A program made the position numbers and the translations under genes. From Nematopogon swammerdamellus (Eukaryota; Arthropoda; Insecta; Lepidoptera; Adelidae): a stretch of 64,000 bases of DNA. The notes under the pieces are model-generated. The model searched no databases. It was not told the DNA's origin and saw only the letters and a list, made by a program, of their open reading frames with translations. Shown piece by piece: positions 13,601-25,600 of this stretch. Numbering within the stretch: position 1 is the first letter of the stretch; the number at the start of each line of letters is the position of its first letter. Where the stretch lies: assembly GCA_946902875.1 (NCBI GenBank), contig OX336351.1, positions 4,089,761-4,153,760 of the forward strand, given 5' to 3'.

Positions 13601-16600
13601 AAATTAAAAAAACAGAATACACGCACCAGCTGTCAGTGTTTAAAAAAAAAAAATAAAAAAAATAAATGAAAGTGAAACGATTATTTCAGAGACGCCGCCG
13701 AACTGGCGCGAGATCTGCGCGTCGCTGTCGATGCCGCAGATCGACGTGTGGTCGCAGTACTACCAGCCGCTGCTGACCGCGCGAGTCAAGCAGATCATCG
13801 ACGCCAAGTGGAACGCGGTCGGAGACACGTTTAGGACGCAGGTTCGGCCCGCGATCATTCGCTCAGATAGATATAAAAGTTAAATTACAACATAAAACAT
13901 TTTACAGAAACAAGCACAATATAATATGTACATGAGGTACAATACAAGGATGGACTAAACTTATGATGATTATGATTTGAAGACGAGAGTTAGGGCCCCT
14001 GAGCCCTGTTGTCACTGCCACGTAAGAAGATGTATTGTGAACTCTCGAAACTTTATAGCTCGCCCCCAAGTCCAATTTCCGCTATGAACCGTGTTATATC
14101 CTTGGGGTTGATTGGGGCTGTGTTTGGCATGGATGGGAGTGCTCGGAGGAGCTGTTTAACGCGATCCCGTCGTCCGCTTTTCATCTCCGCACCATGCAAG
14201 AATTGCATCCCTACACGCTGATTTACCGCGGATACGTACCATTCGGTTAACTGCAGATCTTTCCTCTACAGAACCGGTAAACTCTGGAACGCTTTCGCTG
14301 CTCACCCTCCAAGTACAGCCTCGGGTCCTTCAAGAAGGGCGTGAATAGGCGCATGACAGGTGCCTATTCACGCCCTTCTTGAAGGACTCGAGGCTGTACT
14401 TCATGGCATTCGCAGCCCTCGCATACGACCGAATGTTCATGGGTGTCGTTAGGCACATCCTGTGTGGCTCAGCACGAAATGTTTTTTTTTATGCAAACTG
14501 AAACGGTTGGCTTCATCACCTACAACATCTGTGATGTCAGCCAATAACACCGGGTGAACTAGGTTTCATGTTGCGCTCGAATAAAAAAAGAATACTTTTT
14601 CCACATTTATAATGTTTGTTTATAAATAAAATACAAAACGCACAGATGCTGTCGGACCTGACGCGAGTGTCGGAGGAGTGCTCGGAGGAGAAGGAGGCGG
14701 ATCTGAACTGGTTCGTGTGGCGCGACCTCATCGGCGACACCGTCATCGAGTCGAGGGACCGCGTCGTCCACGTCATGAACGCTCTTATGAAAGGTCAGTG
14801 TTTGACTTGGAATACGAATTCGCTGTCAGTTTATATGAAGGCACTACTTTCTGGGTACGTACGGAGCGGAAACGTGGACCCTGACGATGGGCCTGGTCCA
14901 CAAATTTAAAGTCGCTCAGCGAGCTATGGAAAGAGCAATGCTCGGCATTTTTTTTACCGATAAAATCCGTAACGACGAACTAAGGTAGTCGACATTGCTA
15001 AGAAAATAAGCAAGCTGAAGTGGCAGTGGGCTGGGCATATCTGTCGCAGACCCGACAACCGATTGGGTAGACGGGTGCTCGAATGGAGGCCACGTACAGG
15101 CAAACGTAGCGTGGGACGCCCCCCGGCTAGGTGGACAGATGACCTAAAAAAGGTAGCCGGGAGTGGATGGATGAGAAGAGCGGAAGACCGTGTGTGGTGG
15201 CGTGCCTTGGGAGAGGCCTATGTCCAGCAGCGTTTAGGTACATTTTCGCACGCAGCGATTGGCGACGCAAAACAGTAGGCTATTGAAGCCGAAGGTATGG
15301 AACTTTTTCTATGGAGTGATTTATCTGTTACGAAGTAACTATTAAGTAATCTGTGGCGCAGGGATGTGGCTGCAAGACCGCGGCTTCACGCCGACGCTGG
15401 AGCGGATGTGCCTCAGCATAGACTCGGAGCTGCTGAAGCTGCTGACGGATCTCGCCCACTATCTGTACGAGGAGCGGCCGCGCGACTCCAGCGGCTACCT
15501 CGCCGCGCTGGACCGCGCCGACGACGACGCGAGGTTCGCCGACAGGAAGGACGTGGAGGTGTACTTGAGGGATGTGTCGGGGAGGAATATTGCGAGGTAT
15601 TTTTGGACATTTTTATATTTTTTTTTATGGAATCTGACACGGTTGGCTACATCACCTACCTACAACATCCGTGATGTCAGCCCATAACACCGGGTGAACT
15701 TGGTGCCGCATCAGTGCTTCCCTTCGGTCGTGCCGGCTACACTGAACTGGACGGAAAACACAAACTATTTACATAGCCGTTTCGACCGTCCTTTCATTCA
15801 GTGCGGTGGTACCAACCCGGGCGGGATGAACCCTACCACCGAGTAAGGTAGGAAGGGAAGGGACCTACAGTTTTACGTGGAATCCGAACCACGGTCAGCC
15901 TCCAACGATCAAGCGGTCACCCATCTAAGTACTGACCGCACCCAGCGTTGCTTAACATTCAATAGCAATAGTCGACTGTTTGCACCACTGAGCTATCGAG
16001 GTTCAAATACTTTGCTAAACATTGTGGTCGGTGTTGTGCTTGCCAGAGTTCTTGCTGCGCAACGGCGATTACTCTGTTTTTGTCGGGATACATCGCGTGG
16101 TTTACTCGATTTTTTGTTTATGGTCTGTGCAAGAAAAAATTATTGTTGTCTACCATAACGTAACCGAGAAGAAATTGCATTCTGCGCTCTTAAAGATGCG
16201 GGTGCAGAAGAGGCAAGTGGCGCGTGGCCGAGTGGTCTAGGCGTCGGCTTCTATTGCGAGAGGTTCGGCGTTCGAATCCGGTCGGCGTGTACCAATGAGT
16301 TTTTTTCTGATGGAAAAATGTACGTGCATACCTACACCTGGTGCTTCACCGTTCGGAACCGGTGTAAAACCGCAGGTCCCCTCCCTTGCCCCGCACTAGG
16401 TGGTAAGCTCTAATTGTAGCCGACTGGGTTGGTACCATCATACTGGATGTAAGATGGCCGCATAGCAAACTCGGCTGTGTTCTTCTCTAGTCCAGTATAG
16501 CCGGCAATCCAAAAGGGAAGCCTCCGTTATGGATCTACCTTCTCGGAGATGATATTGGCTAGTCGGACAACCCATACCGGATTACATAAAAAAAAACCTG

Positions 16601-19600
16601 CCAAGTGCGAGTCGAACTCACGCACCGAGGGTTCCGTATCGCCATGTCTCGTTAGTTAAAATGCTTCATATTCTTTTCGGTAGATGGCGCGCACTTTTTA
16701 GCTTCTTGTATGGGGATCCCCCGTGAATTTTTTACTTTTCCTTATTTTTATTATTTGTTGCTATATCGGTCATAAACACATATTCTGTGAAAATTTCAAC
16801 GGGCTACCTATTACGGTCAAGAGATACAGCCCTCGGACAGACAGACAGACGGCGAATGCTTAGTAATAGGGTCCCGTACGACAGATTCGGTACCCTAAAA
16901 ACATTAAAAAATTTAATAGGCCCTGAAACATGACTTCGTTCTTTCTTCCAGCATGCTCCAATACATCAAAGACGAATGCTTCGAGAACGTCAACCTACAA
17001 AAGACCGAGTTGCAACGCAAGACCACCGCAGTCTACACCGCTCGCTTCATCCAGGCGCTCATACATCTGATGCCCAACCTTCGCACGTGCTACGTTCCGG
17101 CGAGCAACATTCTCGACTCGTACGAGGGCAAACAGGACGAGGGTGCGAAGTGCTGGGACGAAATGTGCGGATGGCTGAGGGAAAGTTGCCACTATTGCTG
17201 GGGCAAGTGGGTCGATATTGCCGTGCAGAAAGTGGAGATTGCGACGGTGGGGCTACCGAAGGAGTTTACCATTGAAGCTAATCTGGATTATTTACTTGTG
17301 GTGAGATTTTTTTTTCTTTTTTATGTAATCCGGTATGGGTGGCTAAGTCAGAGGGGCCAAAGCACATGATGTGAATAATTTGCTAATTGCTTATTTTGCT
17401 TGCTAATTTTTGTTTGGAGATATTTAGTTTTCGCTAATGACATTTGACAGAAGGAAAAAAGTCACGCCGGCGTGTCATTCGCATCACTTGCAAATCGAAT
17501 GTCCACGGGTACCGTTTAGCAGTTTTTTGAATGGACATGACGGTGCCACAAGTCCCCCTTTGTGTACAACAGTATTCGTGATTGATTTACAATGTTCAGT
17601 TTAATTTGTTTTTATATCTACTGAAATAAGGTATGACAGAGTGTGGTTGACAGTTGACACCAATGTAAAGTGAGGTTAACCCGAAGACGCAATCACTGGT
17701 ATTTGGGTCAGGCAGTCAATTGTACGTGACGTGAATAATGAGGACAAGTGTGTCACCGCGCATAGAGGCGTACACTATTCAGCTTCGACCTGATAGTTCC
17801 GGCCGTATTTTCCGGTAGTGTGTCTTTTAGCTGAAGTTTGGCTTTGATGGTTCGAGTCTAACCTAACTTTTATAATTATAAATAAACAATTTCTAAAGTG
17901 TTAATTATTGATGTACATAAATTAATCTCAACATCGATAATGTTAAATCATACTAATCGCAAGAATAAAACTGGAAAACGAAAAGGTAACCTTGTAAAGT
18001 AGTTTGCGAAATGTTTTGAGCATGTGCCATTTTAGTTTTATATAAGTACGAATGTGCAAGTACAAACTTTACTAGTAGGGACGGGACGGGACCGGTCAAC
18101 TCGGACGTCCAAAATCGTCCGTGCGTTGTGATTGGCTCTTTCAGAATTCCTAACCCCCTCTCCGCAACAACCCCCGCCGGCTGTGATTGGTTCGCATTCC
18201 TGTGCACCCTACCCGCGCCTCGCTGCCTCTCACCTCAACCTCACCGCTCCTGTTTTATTTTTGCGATTAGAGAGAACTTTCTAGAGAAAAACCTTTGAGA
18301 GAACTCTTAGGCTGACATTCATAGTCGTTCCAAAGTTCGAAGCTTAGCACTGTCTAAGCTAAGCACGAGTCCGATTAAAGTTCACTAACATTTTGTACAG
18401 GACTCTCATAGCCAAATAATAGTCCAAGTTAAACGTCACTTTTTTTCTTTTTCTGGTGGGATTCACACCATTGCTCATACTGAAATATAGGCTGTTTTTT
18501 TTTCGTAGAGATCCCCCATTTCATCAAAGTTGACTGTCACACGCTGTCAGTCTTAGGAAACGAAACAAAGCCAACGTTGCCACGTTGTTGGTGTATTCTA
18601 TTCTGCGCTGCTCCCTCATTTGTACTAAAATGAAAGAGACAGAAAACTCGTAAGGTCGCTTTCGAGGCTAAAGTCATCGTAAGACTAGACTTGGACTTGG
18701 CTTAGTTTTCAAACTCAAAGACAGATGCTTAGCGCGCGGTGTATGCTGGTTATGAGAGTGGTAAACGTCAAAGTTTGAACTCAGAGACGAACTAAGCACG
18801 CTCGTTGCGACTATGAATGCCACTCTTACTCTGTGTAGGATTTTCTGTAATATCTGTCACATTTCAGCAATGGGATGTCATCAAAATCGAGGAGAAAGAC
18901 GACGAAGGCATGTGTATTGAGTCGACGATCAAGATACCGAGCGGGCCGTCCTTGAAGCTGCAGGAGTATCTGTATTCCGTCTCACGTATTCTGGACGAGG
19001 TATTCATGTGTTATTGACATACATATCATGCAAACATGATCATTGTTTATTGTATATTATCATCCATAGCTAGGTATAGTCTGTTTTTTTGGAAGCAGGA
19101 AAGTGGCGTTTGTAGTGTTGCCAGTTTCTGGCGAATTTTAAATAGGCATGTAGTTGCTATCGATACTTTTATCGATTGATTAACTAATGAAATGCTGTAA
19201 ACTCTAATATTTACCGAATTGTGGATTTAATTGACAACATATTAAGCTAAATCTAGCTAGAGAAATGTTAAGTTTAAGGCAGCGCCACAGGTAGCGCATA
19301 ATATGTGTGAAGGTGTGTCGTGTCGTGTAAAAGTCGATACTATTTTCATCGACTACAATCACTTGTGGCGCAAAGCGTGCAACACTCTAATGTCAGTCAA
19401 ATGTCAATTTACTCCGTCTTCCAAAAAAACAGACTATAACCCACTCTTGGATAAGTTGGAAATTCCGACAGTTCTATTCCAATGCGAAGAAGAACTGACA
19501 AACTTTGCAAGTCACAATGTTTTGTTAGTACCTTATAAGTATTATAGTTACTTTCAAATAATTAACCCATACTACCGCTCACGAGAACATTATTATATAC

Positions 19601-22600
19601 AGCATAAACAACATGAATACTTAACCGATCAGACGTCGGACGCCGTGCGACTTCTGACTCCTTCAAAGGGTTTTTGTTTTTATGGAAACTGACACGGATG
19701 GCTACATCACCTACAACATCTGTGATGTCAGCCCATAACACCGGGTGGACTTGGTGCCACGTCAGTGCTTCCCTTCGGTCGTGCCGGCTACACTGAACTG
19801 GACGGAAAACTATTTACATAGCCATTTTGACCGACCTTTCATTCAGTGCGGTGATACCAACCCGGGCGGGTTAAACCCTACCACCTAGTAATATAAGAAG
19901 GGAGTCATATCCCTTAGTCGCCTTCTACGACATACACGGGGAGAGATGCAGTGGGGTTATTCTTTTAAAGTACCGGCTCCACGGTCGGAGATATTCCGGC
20001 TGTTATATACTATACCTGTTATATAAGTTATATACTATACCTTACAGTGCACTGACCTTTGTTTTGATTCCAAATTGTGAGTTGAACATTGCACTTCACA
20101 TATTAATGAGGTTAAGTAATTTTTTTCGATTTCAGACATAATACATTCACTTCATAAATGTACTATGCTTTCGAATTTATACACAAACACAACAAACTTA
20201 TGTCTAAAAACACCAAAAATAATTTTGATTTGCGGCGGCGGCGCGCCCAATTCACGCGCGAACATGTGTGCGCCACCAAGTCTCGTAAACAACTGAAGAA
20301 TCCGTAAATGTTTTGCATTAGGTTGGCGACAAATTGATGCAGATCAAGTAGGGCATATTTTCACCAGTGTAGCCGGTACGATCAAAGGAAAGTACTGACA
20401 TGCGGATTGGGTGATGTAGCCAACCAGGCAGGAAGATTTCATTAAAAAAAATTATCTGTATGCAAGCAGAGTTGAAGCAATTCCTAACCTTTTATTGTTG
20501 TCCAAATATTACAGGTGGTTCCACACACGCTGCCTCGAGAAATACACGTCTCCTTCGTAGAGAGAGTGGTGGACATCACTCTCTCTCACTATGGCAGAGT
20601 GATAAGAGAGAACGAGACGGACATAAATCAGAAGTGCGCACTCCAACTGCTGATGGACGTCAGGCACTTGACGCTGCTGCTGATACCGCGAGAGAACAAG
20701 AAAGCTGTGGACGAGTCGCACAACATTTGCGAGTTTCTGAGGAAGATCATAGACCCGTTTGACTACGACGTCTTCTATCCGTACATACAGACGAACGTGA
20801 AGAGATCCGTGCAGAGGGTGCAGGTTAGTGGCGACTTTGATCGGTGTTGAATAGTACGGCCGTTCCAGCGTACTCCTACGCTAAGTACTGCAACTTAGTA
20901 GACTGGATTGTGAGAAACGGATTCAAGACTGATCACTTCGCTGTGGGATTCGGAGCAAGAGGACTACCAGCGAAGTCACTCTACAGTCTCCTCAAGAATC
21001 TAGGGCTGCCAAAATCGACGCTAAGCTCATACATGGAGAGAGCTTCGAAAACGTCACTGGAAGCATCCTACAGAATATGGATAGGTAGAGAGAGGGAGGT
21101 CGAGAGCGGGACTGGTGTTTCCCCGCGTCCTACTCAACGCAGACTAGCTGACGAGGGCTTGATGCGAGCCGAAACGTGAAGCATGCGCGGGAAATCTAGA
21201 GTGGCCACTCGCTAGTCCCGACCTCGATTAACACCCTCCTCAACTGCCGATGGGCCCGGATATGTTCGGTGAAGCCATCGCAAGCTTAGTTCCACACCTT
21301 CTTTCCGTAGTTTCGAACAATTTAGTCGTCGCATAGAAGTGCTGCACGTTTTTCCGTACAAAGGAGTTTTTTTTTGTCATTTATTACTGTAGCGGTCAGT
21401 GTCAAATCTTTGTGGGAAAAACCTGTGTCATCGTATTTAAAAAATAGTTTATTGCAGTAAAACATTAGAGTAAAACAGTCGTTTTGCTGAAAAATTGTGA
21501 ATAGAAATAGGTTTTTTCTTTCAGCTGTAACTTTTTTCCCACAACGATTTGAGACTGAACGCCGCCGTAGTGACTAATGAATGACAGTCATGAAAAGAGC
21601 TTTAAAACTACATATAGTGCGACAAGGCTTGAAATGAACGTGGCTGACAGCGGAACTAACGCCGCCACAGTGTTGCCAGATGACCGTCTCGCGTTTCACC
21701 CGTTCACGCGTACGTTAGTATCTCTTCTTAGTCTGTGGTGTTAGCAGAAATCGAAGTCTATCTGTTATTTTATTAGTGAGCAAGTCTTCCTAAAATTCAA
21801 TGCATAAAATAAAAAATAAGTAAGTACTATACATACATTTTCTTTTGCAGCGATATTTTCACCTAGTGACTAGTGTAAGGAAATTTTCAAAATTGACAAC
21901 CCTAATGCTGCAGCAGCGCCCTCCCACAAACGTCATCCATGTTCATTTCAAGCCTTGTCGCACTTGTTAAGTGGTGGGAATGTTTTGTTGCATCCTCCTT
22001 TACGTCAGCGATTATCGAAGTGATAGTCACTAAAACTTATTGTAGAACCGCACTGTTCACGCCCGCCGACTTGTAAAAAATATTGGTGTCAAAAATTGGT
22101 TTGCATATTCAAGTGTCAATCATACCGTAAATATAATATAGATTTGGAATTTTTACGAGTTCTTAATTTGTAGTAGGTATGTATGATAGATAATTTAATG
22201 GAGTCAAATGTGGTTTTACCAGCAATTAACAGAGCACAGTTTAGATTGTGACATAAAATAATTAAACTGCAAGTTAGCCTCGGTAGCTCACTGGTGCGGT
22301 CGGTCGACTGTTGTTAAGCACACCTGGGCGCGGTCAGTACTTGGATGGGTGACCGCTCGACCGTTGAGGCTGACCGCGGTTCGGATTCCACGTTAAACTG
22401 TAGGTCCCTTCCCTTCTTACCTTACTATGTGGTAGGGTTTATCCCACCCGGGTTGGTACCACCGCACTGAGCGAAACGTCGATCGAAACGGCTATGTAAA
22501 TAGTTCGTGTTTTCCGTCCAGTTCAGTGTAGCCGACATGAAATGAAGGGAAGCTATGACATGGCACCTAGTTCACCCGGTGTTATGGGCTGACATCACGG

Positions 22601-25600
22601 ATGTTGTAGGTGATGAAGCGGACCGTAGCAGTTTCCATAAAAAAAAACAATGATTTCGAGACTGAACGCCATAGTGACTAATGAAATGACAGGAATGAAA
22701 AGAGCTTTCCAAAAACCTATGTGGTCGTAATTTGTTTGGTGGGAATGTTTTGTTGCATCCGTTTGCCATTATCGAAGCGATAGTCACTATAACCCAATTT
22801 TTATAACTGTGCACTTCGAGCTGTCAAAGTCGTTAGGTTGGCAGGACTGAATTCACCCCCCGCTTAATTCCTCACCTCTCCGGCCGACGCCTATCAGTAC
22901 ACGCCCTTGCTGTGTGTGTGTGTGTGTACTGATAGGCGTCGGCGGAGAGGTGAGGAAGTAAGCGGGGGGTGAATTCAGTCCTGCCGACCTAACGACTTTG
23001 ACAGCTCGAAGTGCACAGTTATAAAAATTGGGTTATAAAGCTTATTGTAGGCCCACCCGCATTGTTTGACTGCTTGCAAATGCATCGCACACGACACACC
23101 GCCTGGGCATTTGGGCATTACAGACGATGCTGGGCAGCGTGATGGTGAACGCGGAGCAGGTGGCGTCGGTGGTGGGCGGGCGCGTGGTCTCGTCGGGCGG
23201 CACCGCGGACAAGGCGCCAGCGCTGCTCGCCGCCGCCTCCGAGCCGGGACACTGGTTCTCCCTCCTGCCAGTCACCGCGCCCGTCGCCATACCCAAGAAG
23301 GAGAAAACGGTGAGGGGGGCACACTTGACTCGGTATCACTTTACAATATGTTGCTACACCAATCCGGTGATTAGCACCCAATGCAGTGTTGCCAGTTCTG
23401 GTTGGGAGGCCTTTTTTTATGGAGCCGTTTGTACCGTGTGGGGCCGGTACTTTAAAAGAATAACCCCGCTGCATCTCTCCACGTGTATGTCGTGAAATGC
23501 GACTAAGGAACATGACTCCCTTCTTATATTACTAGGTGGTAGGGGGTCTTTTTTTCCATAAAAAAAACCCGCCCGGGTTGTTACCGCCGCACTGAATGAA
23601 AGGTCGGTCGAAACGGCTATGTAAATAGTTTGTGTTTTCCGTCCAGTTCAGTGTAGCCGGCACGACCGAAGGTAAACACTGACGTGGCACCTGGTTCACC
23701 CGGTGTTATGGGCTGACATCACGGATGTTGTAGGTGATGTAGACAAACGTGTAAGTTACCATAAAAAAAATAAAATCTGTGATTATCACTCAATGCAGTG
23801 TTGCCAGTTCTGGTTGGGAGGCCTTATTTTATGGAGCCGTTATGGGTCGGCGAGTGAGAGGGCTCAGGCACATACTTTCAGTCAATATCATCTCTGAGGA
23901 ACAAATAGGTATAGTAGTATCTCTGGCCTCCATGACAGGAAAAGGATGTGGCACAGCATGTGACTCCATATAGCTAACAAGCTAAATGGAAACGCTGGTT
24001 TTTACGCCACACCCCAACAAAAAAAAAATATTACTAAGAAGCAACTTATCCCAGCTCTACAGCCCAAACGTGTTACCCAAACAAAGCAGCAATTAATTCC
24101 TAAATCTACACAATAAAAAAAAAACACATACTTAAAAAACCAATTCCGAACACATACGAGTGCCTACCCAGATACTCGACAAGTTCCACAAATAAAACTA
24201 CAACAAAACCAATTCCGAACACATACGAGTGCCTACCCAGATACTTGACAAGTTCCACAAATAAAACTACAACAAAACCAATTCCGAACACATACGAGTG
24301 CCTACCCAGATACTTGACAAGTTCCACAAATAAAACTACAACAAACCCAATTCCGAACACATACGAGTGCCTACCCAGATACTTGACAAGTTCCACAAAT
24401 AAAACAACAACAAAACCAATTCCGAACACATACAAGTGCCTACCCAGATACTCGACAAGTTCCACAAATAAAACTACAACAAAACCAATTCCGAACACAT
24501 ACGAGTGCCTACCCAGATACTTGACAAGTTCCACAAATAAAACAACAACAAAACCAATTCCGAACACATACGAGTGCCTACCCAGATACTTGACAAGTTC
24601 CACAAATAAAACAATAACAAAACCAATTCCGAACACATACGAGTGCCTACCCAGATACTTGACAAGTTCCACAAATAAAACAACAACAAAACCAATTCCG
24701 AACACATACGAGTGCCTACCCAGATACTTGACAAGTTCCACAAATAAAACTACAACAAAAACAAAGCGCAAAACGCACTTCGTACCATGTGGGGTCGGTA
24801 CTTAAAAAGAATAGCCCCACTGCATCTCTCCCCGTCGCATGTCGTAAAAGTCGACTAAGGGATAAGAAAATTCGTCAGCCTCGGTAGCTCAGTGGCGCGG
24901 TTGGTTAGTCCACTGTTATTAAGCAACGCTGAGCGCGGTCAGTGATTGGATGGGTGACCGCTCGACCGTTGGAGGCTGACCGTGGTTCGGATTCCACGTT
25001 AAACTGTAGGTCCCTTCCCTTCTTACCTTACTAGGTGGTAGGGTTTATCCCGGCCGGATTGGTACCACCGCACTGAACGAAACGTCGGTCGAAACGGCTA
25101 TGTAAATAGTTCGTGTTTTCCGTCCAGTTTAGTGTAGCCGACATGAAATGAAGGGAAGCACTGACATGGCACCTAGTTCACCCTGTGTTATGGGCTGACA
25201 TCACGGATGTTGTAGGTGAGGGAGGCAACTGTGTCAAGTGCTAAAAAAAAAAAAAAAAAACTAACGACCAGCCAATCACAAACAAAACACAACAAAGCAA
25301 AGCACGAAACACTAAGGACCAACCAACCCTCCATACCAACTCAAAGGATAGTGCGACACTGGGCTGCAAGCAGGTTGAAGCAACCATACCTTCCCTACTA
25401 ACCTTGGAGACTTGCCCTTTTGGATTGCTGGCTATACTGAACTAGAGGAAAACACAGCCGAGGCCGCTATGCGGCCATCTTTCTTCCAGTACGGTGGTAT
25501 CAATCCAATCGGCTACAAGTTGACCCGTAAGGGGCAAAAAAAAGCTCTATAAGGTTTCTTACCCGGTTCCTCCTTATAGATTGCATTGCTGAACGGGACA

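Noticed and set aside
16219..16290. Possible tRNA-Ser/Leu gene
   Set aside because: A and B boxes are present, but the sequence runs straight into a SINE body and has no acceptor-stem pairing; same for 28021, 39718 and 44662.
19303..19692. 129-codon ORF in COG1 intron 12
   Set aside because: Ends inside a SINE, no family likeness, AT-rich; likely chance.
22320..22380. Possible 5S rRNA gene
   Set aside because: Only the internal promoter part matches, and it is embedded in a dispersed repeat.
24106..24805. Long repeat-protein ORFs on both strands
   Set aside because: They arise because a 69-bp unit is a whole number of codons; no start context, splice structure or family likeness.
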